The notes beneath the pieces were generated by a model. That model saw only the letters and a program-made list of their open reading frames with translations, was not told where the DNA came from and made no database searches. Below, piece by piece: positions 54,405 through 64,000 of a stretch of 64,000 bases of DNA. How positions within the stretch are numbered: the first letter of the stretch is position 1; every line of letters starts with the position of its first letter. The stretch is from Typhlomys cinereus (taxonomy: Eukaryota; Chordata; Mammalia; Rodentia; Platacanthomyidae): NCBI GenBank assembly GCA_023101885.1, contig JALPQD010000005.1, positions 6,440,584 to 6,504,583 on the forward strand, written 5' to 3'. A program made the position numbers and the translations under genes.

Positions 54405-54752
54405 GGTGTCATAGTTTGAAATGTGTCCCCCACAGTCTCATGTGTTTGGCAAGGTCACAGCACTTTGAGAGGTGGAGCCTTGGAGGAAGGCAGTCACAAG
54501 GGGTGGGCCTTGAGGTGGATGAGTTCCACCCTGCTTCCAGGAGAAGTCTGCCTTTGCAGCAAACAGTCTTGCAGCTTTCAGCTTCCAAGATGTCTGCAGT
54601 GACATAGCCTCCTCCAGTTTTGGTCAGCCAGCCATGCTGCCTCCACTTTGAAAGACTGTATCTCCCCTCTGGAACTGTAAACTAAATAAATCTCCTTTTC
54701 TCCCTTAAGTTGATTGACTTCGAATGCTCTCTCACAGCAATAGTTAACAGTA
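54405..54752 (+). mobile_element. MaLR-like solo LTR
   Basis: TGTCATAGTTTGAAATGTGT at the 5' side, GGTGGAGCCTTGGAGGAAGG in the middle and the 3' block CTGGAACTGTAAACTAAATA with AATAAA, then CTCACAGCAATAGTTAACAG, are the classical MaLR LTR arrangement. Confidence 0.78.
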
Positions 54753-55364
54753 ACCGTTCCACGAGGGGTACAAACTTCTGCTCTGCCTGATCTTGCATTT
54801 CCCCAAACTGCTGTACTTCTTAAAAACAGAACTTCAACAAACATCTTGTATGTTATCATTTTTTTGTTTGTTAGTTTTTTGGAGTTTTTTCCACCTCCTC
54901 TGAATCCTTAGAATGTAAAAGTTTGTAGCCCATAATAAATGTTTATTAAATATCTGCTGTATCCATGAATTACATATTGATTTTTTTCATTCTATTCTCT
55001 TTGACTTCTGAAAACCAGTTTGGGTTCCTTGAATCTCCTGGGTTTTGTAACCAAGGATTTAGTCTCCATTTCCCTTACTCTGGGTAATGTATTTCAAACG
55101 TTACCCCTAGAAAGTACTTACAGATCACCAAACCTCACTCTTGGCATGCTTTCATCCTTTTGCCTGGACGGTCCTATTTCAAATCTACTGATTTGTACAT
55201 TTCCCAGGATTGAACTGACTTGGAATTCTTCCCTGACTTCTACCCTGCTCACAAACTTACCTGCATCACTCACCACGTTGTTTCAAGCAAAAACTGCAGA
55301 AATGCTTTACTGCACAACCTAGTGAAGAAAGCATAAAGCATTTGTTTCACCATGCTTAAAATAC
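54753..55364. other. Intergenic, nothing recognised
   Basis: Includes an AATAAA-bearing AT-rich patch near 54935. A 100-codon plus-strand ORF at 55020-55322 has no family signature and no splice or promoter context. Confidence 0.5.
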
Positions 55365-55757
55365 AGTGTGTATGTGTATGAATGTGTGTGTGCAGTATGT
55401 GCATGTGTGCAGTGTGTGTGTATGTGTAGTGTGTGTATAGTGTGTATGAGTGTGTATGTATGTCTCTGTGTGTAGTTTGTATAAGTATGTGTATGTGAAG
55501 TGTGTGCAGTGTGTGTGTATGTGTAGTGTGTGTATATTGTGTGAGTGTGTATGTATGCATGTCTCTGTATGTAGTGTGTATAAGTGTGTGTATGTGAGTG
55601 TGTGCAGTGTGTGTGTGTAGTGTGTGTAGTGTGTGTGTATGAGTGCATATGTATGTACGAATGTCTGTGTGTGTAGTGTGTATAAGTGTGTATATGAAGT
55701 ATGTGCAGTGTGTGTGTATGAGTGTGTGTACGAGTATGTGTGTGTAGTGTGTGTGTC
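55365..55757. repeat. TG-rich satellite-like array, ~100-bp period
   Basis: Nearly 400 bases of GTGT, GTAT and GCAGT words. Recurring landmark TGTCT(CT)GTGTGTAGT lies at about 55461, 55560 and 55662, giving a higher-order unit of about 100 bp repeated 3-4 times. Long His/Thr-rich ORFs on the minus strand are products of this repeat, not genes. Confidence 0.88.
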
Positions 55758-56205
55758 ACAGAGGAAGTGACAGTCATGAGGTTTTGAGGGATCAGTAGTC
55801 ACGTGTCAGGCAGAGATGTGTATGTGAGGAGCATCTTCGGTAGAGTGAAAATCAGTGCAGACTCACAGGAAGAGGTTATATGAGCAGTTCAAGTTGTCTA
55901 TGAGAAACTGCACGGTCTCTGCCCAGACTGAAGATATTAGTTTTGTCTTTAGATAGAAATACTGAATATTTAAATAAGGGTTTAAGTGACCAGATTTCAG
56001 GAAGTTATTATTTCAGGAAGGACTGCAGCAAAGAGCCCTGTTTTAGCTGAGAACAGCTGGCAAAATGTATAGAATCCTGTGGTGGTAAAATGATACCCCT
56101 GGCTCCAGTGGTGTGAATGGATAGAAGCACGTGGATACCACAGACGGGCTGGGGGCTGACTGGGGACATGAAGGAAGAGCGAGAGCCGGTGGTCAGAGCC
56201 GTCAT
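55758..56205. other. Intergenic, nothing recognised
   Basis: Unclassified sequence between the TG array and the next LTR. Confidence 0.5.
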
Positions 56206-56556
56206 GGCTTGGATGTGACTTGTTCCCACAGGATCCTGTGTTTGCATCCTCGGCTGTTCATGTCTGGGAAACTGGAGGCACCTTGAGGAGGTGGAGCCTT
56301 GCTGGAGGAAGTCACAGTCCTTGAGGCCGGCCTAGCCCTGCCCTGCTTCCCCTATCAATTTGCTCTTCCCTTCTGCTGCTTGCTCCCCCTCTGCTTGATG
56401 GCGGCTGCAGGGACCTGAGTCACCTCCAGCTTCTGCCACTAGCAGAGTGGACTTTATCTCCCCTCTGGAGCTATGAGCCAAATAAATCTCCCTTTCTCCC
56501 CTTAAACTATGTTTGAGTATTGTCTCATAGCAACAGAAAGAGAGGCTAACTACAGC
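56206..56556 (+). mobile_element. MaLR-like solo LTR
   Basis: Same arrangement as 54405: AGGTGGAGCCTTGCTGGAGG, AAGTCACAGTCCTTGAGGCC, then CTGGAGCTATGAGCCAAATA with AATAAA, and CTCATAGCAACAGAAAG at the 3' end. Confidence 0.8.
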
Positions 56557-57455
56557 ATAAGCTATTATGCGTATGTGCATGTACTAGGAGAAGCAGATCT
56601 TATACAGGATGATAGTTCCATGTTAGTACATTCACATTTAAAAACTTCATGTGAATCACAGAAAAGATGTGGAATGTAGCTAATATTTGGGAGGGGGGTC
56701 CTTTGAGCTGCAAGCAGAATGGATAAGGCTACCCAAAAAGTGGAGAGATAGTGGTCTTGTTTTTTTAAAATCTGTTTTCTATTTTATCAGCTCTTGTGCC
56801 ACAATAGGCTGTGTATTCATGGAAGGCAGGGCTGAGTTTTCCTGTGCAGGTTGCTACAAGCCCCAGAGCAAAAGATATTGCTTCCACCTTGAAAGGATAT
56901 TTGCTTAGCAAGTTTATTCCTTTTCTGCTTCTTTGTTTAAGCCCCTTTCCTCTTTTGCCTACGTGCTTCCCTTCAATTCAGCACAGAGAGTAATTTTGAA
57001 AGTAATTTCTGGCAAGGTGCATAGTATAATGAAATTCTACCACAGGGAAACATCCAAATGCTCTGTGGAGCTGACTATATAATTCTATGCACACTCTCTG
57101 TTCACCTTAGAGAGTTTTCAAGAACATGGAGAAGTTTCCATTGTTGTTGTCTTGCAAGGTGATGCTTATGATATATTATAATCTATATTTTTCTGCTGTG
57201 AAGTTTAAATATATGCCAATCAGAAAGGCTACAATGTGCAAATATGCCTGAGTTTCATACAGTTTTCACCACATATATGAAAATGTTCATGCTAGATCAC
57301 TGCTTATTCTATAGTAAAAATTATAGGTACACTAGCACAGAAATATAGAATTCCACATAGACGTATTCAATATACATAGGCTGAGTGTACTTGTAGACAT
57401 TTAAAAATTCTGTAGTAATTTTTTTCCTTTATATTTTGCTCTACTTGGCTTAGTG

Positions 57456-57457
<2 letters not shown>
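56557..57457. other. Intergenic, nothing recognised
   Basis: AT-rich sequence without coding or repeat signatures that I could support. Confidence 0.5.
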
Positions 57458-57501
<44 letters not shown>

Positions 57502-57524
57502 TGTGTGTGTGTGTGTATGTGTGT
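57458..57524. repeat. Compound (CT)n(GT)n microsatellite
   Basis: About 20 CT units, TTT, then about 12 GT units with one TATG interruption. Shadows give Arg/Glu and Ser/Leu repeat ORFs. Confidence 0.95.
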
Positions 57525-58596
57525 ATTTTTTTCTCCCCTTCCCCTCTCTCCACACATACACTCACTTCTTGTTCCATAAAAATCTCAGAGTTAAATAAGC
57601 AATTTTCTGAGATGTCCTTGTCAAGTAACATTATGGAAATTATCTGAATATCATTGCTAAGCCAGGTGAGCCATTTAAAAATGTAAATAGTTTCCAATAC
57701 CATGAATCTAGCTGATGAAGAGCAACCTTAATGCTGATTGATTTATTAGAATCTCTTCCTGATTAGTAATTGCTTCAAAGTCTCCCTTCTGTGGTTCAGT
57801 CTATCATTGCAGTGCCAGTTCTTAATACATAGCTCTGCTACTATCAAACCTGTAATAAGCATTCTGCATTATTAGTTACCTAACACTTGCATAGAGGGCT
57901 GGTAATTGTATATATCATAGGACTGTTCCTGGCTAACAGTGTGGTGCCTTGATAGTATTGGTGCTTGATATATAAATATGTAAACTTTTGGAAGAATATG
58001 AGCACGATCTTTGTCCCTGAATGTTCTATTTTTAAAATACATCATGGTACCAAAACAATTTTAAGATTGTGGACTTCTGTTTTTTTTTTTTTTCCTTAAA
58101 ACTACCTTAAAAGATGTGATCACAACCTCAGGTCATTTTAAGCTGAATTTTGCTTAGAATGCTCAAACATGATTTTAACTACAAGAAGAGCCATCTTCTA
58201 TATTGCTGCCATATAGCTCCTGAAAATGTCACTTATTCTCAAGTTAAATCTATTTTATCATAGAAAATCAGTCTGAGCTGAAATACTACTGTCCCGTCTT
58301 GAGTTCAAAATTATTCATAAAACTCCTGAGAAACATCTATCAGTCAACCACACTGATTGTACAGCTGATCATATTTACTTTTTTAATATGAATTTCCATT
58401 TACCATTCCCTGAGGGTAAGCACTCTGTGTATCCCGAGTTTTATTGTAAATGTATCTTCACGAGTAACAGTAGATACATCAAGAAGTTTGTTGAATTCTG
58501 CACGTCATTGATTTTGATAGTCTTGAAATAGGATTAAGTATAATACATATTAATTCTGTACTTATTATGTGACTTATGGTTGATCTCCATTTCTTT
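57525..58596. other. Intergenic, nothing recognised
   Basis: AT-rich; a T14 run near 58080-58093. No gene found. Confidence 0.55.
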
Positions 58597-58797
58597 TTTT
58601 TAATACATTTTTTATTATTTCCGCTCATACAAACTTAATAGGTAGACCAGTTCCCTCCCTCCTTCCTCCTCCCCCCGAACTCCCTGCTCCCCCTCCCCTT
58701 CCTCCCCATCCCCCAGTGCCTCCCCCCCAATTCCCAGAGAGTCCTTTATTGTGTATGCCTAACTTTCCTCTGGGTCCTCCTCTCCGTTCTCCATTTC
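58597..58797 (-). mobile_element. 5'-truncated L1 3' end
   Basis: About 200 bases nearly identical in content to 60990-61185: TTTCCGCTCATACAAACTTA, CCAGTTCCCTCCCTCCTTCC and CAATTCCCAGAGAGTCCTTT. Poly-A of the element is the T-rich start at about 58592-58618. Same subfamily as the large minus-strand L1. Confidence 0.88.
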
Positions 58798-58926
58798 TTA
58801 AAAAAAAAAAAGAAACCTAAAAATTAAAAGCAGTGTAATTATGTAAGTCATCTTCTCTTCTCTATTACTTTTTATCATAGTTATTATCAGAGTAAGGATT
58901 CCAGTGTTTCAAAAATTAGGAAACGG

Positions 58927-59085
58927 GACCAGAGAGATGGCTCAGTGGATGGAGGTGCTTGGGGCTAAGCCTGGTGACCTAAGTTTGAGTCCCACAGTCG
59001 ACACAGTCGCAAGAAAGAACTGACTCCACAAAATTGTCTTCTGAGCTCCGTATGTGCTCCATACCACACATTCTATTTATTTTTA
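58927..59085 (+). mobile_element. B2-superfamily-like SINE
   Basis: GGGACCAGAGAGATGGCTCA head, TAAGTTTGAGTCCCACAG B box, and a tail block TTGTCTTCTGAGCTCCGTAT that resembles the standard B2 3' half more than the 3778 family does. Confidence 0.8.
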
Positions 59086-59761
59086 GCCTGGCAAGAATTT
59101 GTGAGGCCTAAACACATCATTTGCTTCAAAAAGCGCACAATTAGAATTCAATCTATTGCTTGTGAAGTCCATTGAAAAGGAACGCAGAAAGGATCCTAGT
59201 GAAAATGTATCAAGTTCTTAATGCAAGACCTGGAGCTTTGAAATTGCTACAGAAAAGCACAGGTAAAGACCCTTCAGGACATAAGCTCTGGGAAAGGGTT
59301 TTCTGAATAGGACTCCATTAGCCCAGGAAGTAAGAGCGAGGGGTGACAGGTGACATTGCATGAAGTGAAAAGCTTTTGTAGAGCAAAGAAACAACAGAGT
59401 AAAGACTCAGCTCACAGACTAGGAGAAAATACCCAGAATATAGAGAGAACACCCCCGAAAGAGTAATCGCAATCAGTGAATGGGCAATTGGACACCCAGT
59501 TCTTAAAAGCAGAAGTAGAAATGGCCGATAAATACATGTTCAGGGAAATTCAAGTCAAAACAACACTGAAATTCCATCATACCCCGGCCAAAAGGCTGGC
59601 ATTAGGGAAACCACTAAACGCTGGCAAGGAGACAGGGAAGACAGGAACCCTGGAAGCCTGGGAATGTGTATCAGTGCAGTTACAGGGAAATTACTTTGTA
59701 AGGTCCTTAAACACAGAGGTGGAACTGCCATATAACCTGGATACACCACTCCTGCTTGTAT

Positions 59762-60125
59762 TTCTGCTTTACTTTCTTTCCTGTTGCTGGAATGAAATAT
59801 TCGGACACGAGTAATCTAAGGGAGGAAGGGTTATTGGAGTTCCAGGTTAGTACGGCCCCTAGTGGCAGGTAGGTCACTATGCAGGAGTTTGAGGGGACTA
59901 GTCACCGTACATCCACTATTACCTGAAGAGCAAAGATTTAATGGGTGCTAGAGCTCTGCCTCATTGTGCATGACCCCCTGCTCAGGGAGCGGAGCCACCC
60001 ACAATGGGCTGCCCGTCTCACCTCAAATTAACCTGATCAAGACGATTTCTCATAAGGATGCTCAGAACTCCTGTCACGTGATGCTGTCTCATCAAGCTAA
60101 TAACTAAGACTAACCATCCATCACA
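59762..60125. mobile_element. LTR-like rodent repeat inserted in L1
   Basis: CTTTCCTGTTGCTGGAATGA, GGAGGAAGGGTTATTGGAG and near the end CACCTCAAATTAACCTGATC, AACTAAGACTAACCATCCAT are phrases of a common rodent interspersed repeat that I believe is LTR-derived but cannot name securely. Its ends coincide with the break in the flanking L1. Confidence 0.55.
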
Positions 60126-60285
60126 AGACCCAAAGAATCAACACAGGGAAGAGAGTTACCGATGGATCCACAATTATCGCTGCGCCATTCACAACACCCA
60201 AGGTGTGGAGTCAACCTGTGTGGGTATAAACAGATGGATGGGTAAAGATAATGTGGGACATACACACAGAGAGATATTTTACGGA

Positions 60286-60509
60286 CTGGAGAGACGGCTC
60301 ATGGGTCAAAGTCTCTGTCTTACAAGCAAAAGGACATAAGTTCGGATTCCCAGGTCCTCCATAAAAATGCTGAATGGCCTACACTTCCAGCCCTAGAAGG
60401 TGGAGCCTGGGAAACCGGAAAGTAAAGCAATAAGGAGACAGAACAATCCAGGATGATTTCTCATATCATCCATAGGCTTAAATGCCATCCTGTATACCCA
60501 CACATACGC

Positions 60510-60560
<51 letters not shown>
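60286..60560 (+). mobile_element. B2-superfamily-like SINE with (CA)n tail
   Basis: GGACTGGAGAGACGGCTCAT head, GTTCGGATTCCCAGGTCC, the family body GGAAAGTAAAGCAATAAGGA, and a (CA)n run at about 60513-60551. It is inserted in the L1 at 59240-60908, so it is younger than that L1. Confidence 0.85.
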
Positions 60561-60561
<1 letters not shown>

Positions 60562-60983
60562 AAAATGAAGTTCTGTTTAGCCATTAAGAAAAATGAAATG
60601 TCATTTTCAAGAAAATAGAGTGAGTTAGAAGTCACCACACTAATTAAAACAAATGAGACTCAGGAAGACAATATTGCATGTGTCTCTCGTGTGCACAATC
60701 TAGAATAGGTCTCATATCTTCATACATGATATGAAAGTAGAAGAGGGACCACTTGAGGTAATGAAGGAACAGCAGAAATGAGAACGGTGGTAAGATAGGA
60801 AATGGGGTGTGTGTGAATGTGATCAACATGCATAATATCTGCACATGAAAAATGTCATATTAGACCCATTATTTGTGTGTTGAATTGTGCTAATAAAAAG
60901 ATTTAAAAATTATAATATTTATGTCTCAGATTACTAAATCTGTTTTACTTTGTTTTCAATTAATATGATATGAAAGATTTCAA

Positions 60984-63900
60984 AAATTTTTTTTTATTTC
61001 AGCTCATACAAACTTATTAGGTACACCAGTTCCCTCCCTCTCTCCTCCTCCCCCCGTACTCCCTGCTCCCCCTCCCCACCCTTCTCCCTCCCCATTCCCC
61101 AGTGCCTCCCACCCCAATTCCCAGAGAGTCCTTTCTTGTGCATGTCTGATTTTCCTCTGGGCCCTCCTCTCCGATGACGTACAAGGACCCAGTGGCCTTT
61201 CCCTGAACCCTTTCCCGTGTTCCCCTTAGGTATAGGAACACTGCTGTGGCTGCCAATCCTTTGCCTCCAAGGATCTTGGTGCCTTTAGCAGATGCTAGAC
61301 TTTGTGAGGTCAACAATGTGTTGGACAATGCACAGGGCATGCAAAGTCCAATTATGATTGCTTCAGCCCTAACTAGTATAGAGTATCTTACATATCATTG
61401 CTCCTCCCATCCTTTTGCTCTTACACGCTTACCACCCCCTCTTCCGCAAATTTCCCTGAGCTTCAAGATGGGGAGAGACTAAGCTGGCCTAGTTCTAGGT
61501 GGTTGATATAGAGTCTCTGAAGTTCTGGATTGTGGTTTGTTGATTTTCTTTTGCAGTTTTGCTGCTCCTGCAATGCCCTTCACTCCATCCTGGTGGGCAT
61601 TGTATGTTACCCCCTGACCAGACAAAAAGCTGTTAGAGTCTTGTGATAAAAGCACATTCAAAGGTAGATGTAATAAAAGTGGGAAACCACAGTAAGGGAG
61701 GGGTCTATCACTCATTTGCAAAATGGTTACTTTTTATCTGCCAGACTATATGCCCTCCTCTTCTGGTGAGATCACACCCCCTCAGTAGTAAATGATCAGG
61801 AACTTAATCAGATGTCTCATTACTTATTTGGGTCCTTGGTGGAGGCCTATTTTCCTTGCTGTAACATGGTCCCTTCTCTCCTTGTTTCTGGTGTGGCCCT
61901 CCTACCCCATCCCTCCTGTTCATAATCCTTGGAATTACTGTCTCTAGGTGGGCTGGGTGGGTTTGGTACTAGGAGCCACCTATTAGGGAGTACATACGGC
62001 ACTTAATTTTCTGGGTCTGGGATACTTCACTTAATATAATTGTTTCTAATGACATCCATTTCCCAGCAAATTCCAGTAATTCATCATTTTTGATGGCTGA
62101 GTAGTACTCCATTGTATAGATGTACCACAGTTTCCTTATCCACTTGTCAACTGTTGGACATTTGGACTGATTCCATGACTTTGCTATTGTAAACAGTGCT
62201 GCTATGAACATGGTCGTGCTTGTGCTATCGAGGTGAACCTCTGCTGTATGGGGGGTTATTCCCAAAAGTGGAATAGCAGGGTCATATGGCATTTCAATCT
62301 TTAATTTCTTTAAGAATCTCCAGACGGCTCACCAGAGTGGCTGTATGAGCCTGCATTCCCACCAGCAAAGTAGGAGAGTTCCCCTCTCTCCACATCCTCT
62401 CCAACATTTGTTGTTGTTTGTATTGTGGATTTTTGTCATCCTGACCGGGGTGAGATGATATCTCAGGGAAGTTTTGATTTGCATTTCCCTGATGGCTAAG
62501 GAAGTGGAGCATTTTTTCAGATATTTGTTAGACATTTTAATTTCATCCCTGGTAAAGTTTCTTTTAAGTTCCAGGACCCATTTTTTAATTGGGCCGTTGG
62601 TTTCCTTGGTGTTTAGTTTTCTAAGTTCTTTGTGCACTCTGGACAGCAGAGTTCTATCAGATGTGTGGTTAGTGAAGATTTTCTCCCATTCTGTGGGTTG
62701 CCTTTGAGCTCGCGTTACAATCTCTTTATCTGAACAGAAGCTCTTTAATTTCACAAGATCCCAACTGTTGAGAGTTGGTAGCAGTGACTGTGCCATTGGA
62801 TGTCTGTTTAGGAACTGTTGGCCTAGCCCAATCAGCTCGAGGGAGTTCCCTATCCTTTCAACTATGGTTTTTATAGTCTCTGGCCTGATATCAAGGTCCT
62901 TGATCTATTTGGAATTAAGTCTTGTACATGGTGACAAGTACGGGTCCAGCTTTAATCTTCTGCATGTGGAGATCCAGTTTTGCCAGCACCATTTATTCAA
63001 GATGCTGTTCTTTTTCCATTGGATTCTTTGGGCCCTTTGTCAAAAACCAAATGGCTGTAACTTTGTGGGTTTATATCTGGGTCTTCAATCCTTATCCATT
63101 GATCTGTGTGTCTATTTTGGAGCCAGTACCAGGTTGTCTTTATAACTATGGATTTGTAGTATAGACTACGGTTTGGTATGGCAATACCTCCAGCTGTGTT
63201 TTTGTTACTCAGGATTGTTTTTGCTATCCTGGGTCTTTTGTGCCTCCATATGAACTTTGAGATTGTTTGGTCAACTTCTTTGAAGAATTGCTTTGGGATT
63301 TTGATTAGTATAGCATTGAATCTGTATATTGCCTTCGGTAGGATGGTCATTTTTACGATGTTGATTCTGCCAATCCAGGAACAAGGGAGGTCTTTCCACC
63401 TTCTGGTGTCTTCTGCTATTTCTTTCTTTAGGGTTTTAAAGTTTTCATTGTAAAAGTCTTTTACCTCCTTGGTTAGGTTTATACCAAGGTATTTCATTTT
63501 TTTAGGGGCTATAGTAAATGGGATTGTTTCTCTCAAGGCTTTTTCACTTCTTTCATTTTGGGCATATAGGAAGGCCTCTGATTTTTGCACATTTATTTTG
63601 TATCCTGCCACCCTGCTGAACTTCTCAATTATTTCCAGGAGCTTCCTGGTGGAGTTTTTGGGATCACTTAGGTATAAGATCATGTCATCCACAAATAGGG
63701 ATAGCTTGACTGCTTCCTTGCCGATTTGAATCCCTCTTATGTCCCTTTCTTGTCTTATGGCTCCAGCTAAGACTTCAAGTAAAATATTGAATAGAAGTGG
63801 TGAGAGTGGACAGCCTTGTCTAGTTCCTGATCGAAGTGGGAATGCTTCCAATTGTTCCCCATTGAACATAATCCTTGCTGTGGGCTTGTTGTATACAGTT

Positions 63901-64000
63901 TTTATTATATTGATAAAGGTTCCTTCCATTCCTACTGTCTCTAGCGTTTTGATCATAAAAGGCTGTTGGATCTTGTCAAAAGCTTTTTCTGCATCTATCG
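60984..64000 (-). mobile_element. LINE-1, 3' half, continues beyond window
   Basis: Runs leftward from the window edge. ORF2 reverse transcriptase sequence occupies about 64000-62997, followed by C-terminal ORF2 blocks at 62796-62329 and 62292-61969 in different frames, then a ~985-base 3' UTR with a polypyrimidine (G-rich on the element strand) tract at 61030-61100 and the poly-A end at about 60984. The 5' end is outside the window. Better preserved than other L1 copies here, so it is the youngest. Confidence 0.95.
61969..64000 (-). pseudogene. L1 ORF2 (broken, partial)
   Basis: L1 ORF2 encodes an endonuclease-reverse transcriptase; only the RT and C-terminal part is here. The longest intact piece, 63956-62997, shows RT motifs: [15 protein letters not shown] and the catalytic [10 protein letters not shown], where most L1 have FADD. 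That piece ends at a stop in the first frame, and the similarity resumes downstream at 62796-62329 (RQPTEWEKIF, REMQIKTSLRYHLTPVRM, CWRGCGERGTLLLCWWEC) and at 62292-61969 (YDPAIPLLGI, WYIYTMEYYSAIKN, EVSQTQK). At least two frame disruptions are therefore present and the copy is not competent. Confidence 0.92.

Larger units (their letters stand above)
59240..60908 (+). mobile_element. Old L1 ORF2/3' UTR, split by two insertions
   Basis: L1 ORF2 C-terminal phrases appear in order: AAGTGAAAAGCTTTTGTAGA, AATTCAAGTCAAAACAACAC, CACAATTATCGCTGCGCCAT, AGATAATGTGGGACATACAC, TTTAGCCATTAAGAAAAATG and GACTCAGGAAGACAATATTG. The element ends near 60905 with AATAAAAAGATTTAAAAAT. It is interrupted at 59762-60125 by an LTR-like repeat and at 60286-60560 by a SINE. 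The reading frame is broken. Confidence 0.8.

Noticed and set aside
55020..55322. 100-codon plus-strand ORF in intergenic DNA
   Set aside because: No family motif, no supportive splice sites or promoter, and composition like its surroundings.
55270..55802. Minus-strand ORFs up to 152 codons rich in His and Thr
   Set aside because: Translation of the TG/CA-rich array; no domain, no start context, no splice or promoter signals.
61017..61340. 107-codon minus-strand ORF in the L1 3' UTR
   Set aside because: Located after the ORF2 stop in the noncoding G-rich 3' UTR; Gly/Arg-rich translation of the polypurine tract.
62474..63729. Plus-strand ORFs with hydrophobic, membrane-like sequence
   Set aside because: Antisense of L1 ORF2; hydrophobicity comes from the complementary strand of a lysine-rich gene.
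46573..64000. A second gene downstream of PTBP2
   Set aside because: No exon chain, CpG island promoter or known protein segment was found; in mammals the region downstream of PTBP2 is gene-poor.

Overview
This is mammalian nuclear DNA holding one protein-coding gene on the + strand, PTBP2 (polypyrimidine tract binding protein 2, also nPTB or brPTB), from exon 3 to the end of the gene. Twelve coding exons were placed by consensus GT/AG splice sites, unbroken reading phase and agreement with the known PTB-family protein. Exons 1-2, which should encode about 13 residues, lie upstream of the window. The visible exons encode 524 residues with the longer acceptor choices, or about 537 with the missing N-terminus. 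This matches the four-RRM architecture of the family. The interspersed repeats (tRNA-derived B2-superfamily SINEs, B1-like and ID-like SINEs, L1 with G-rich 3' UTRs, MaLR-like LTRs) indicate a rodent. The SINE subfamily is not the usual mouse or rat B2, and a dipodoid (jerboa or jumping mouse) is a tentative guess.

Layout: 1-1745 is the end of intron 2, with a 57-bp minisatellite and a large inverted repeat. 1746-14221 holds exons 3-7 (N-terminus, RRM1, RRM2). Exon 8 (20602-20797) ends RRM2 and begins the linker, and is followed by a 14.7-kb intron full of old repeats. 35455-37567 is the regulatory core: exon 9 with two in-frame acceptors, the 34-nt cassette exon 10 behind a long CU-rich tract, and exon 11. 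Joining exon 9 directly to exon 11 creates an immediate stop codon. 39998-40645 holds exons 12-14 (end of RRM3, RRM4, stop). The 3' UTR runs to about 41.7-42.1 kb and carries miR-124 and miR-133 seed matches. From about 42.1 kb to 64 kb I see no gene. That stretch is intergenic and dominated by L1 3' ends, MaLR-like LTRs, SINEs and microsatellites, ending in a 3-kb minus-strand L1 with a broken ORF2.

Operation: PTBP2 is a nuclear RNA-binding splicing regulator that takes over from PTBP1 during neuronal differentiation. The window contains both its coding sequence and the signals for the known control of its own expression: the frame-shifting exon 10, pyrimidine-rich PTB-type binding tracts around it, and microRNA seed matches in the 3' UTR. 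No CRISPR array, operon, rRNA or functional tRNA is present, and I found no convincing undescribed system. The most notable local oddities are the inverted duplication in intron 2, the two in-frame tandem acceptors and the paired miR-124 seed matches.
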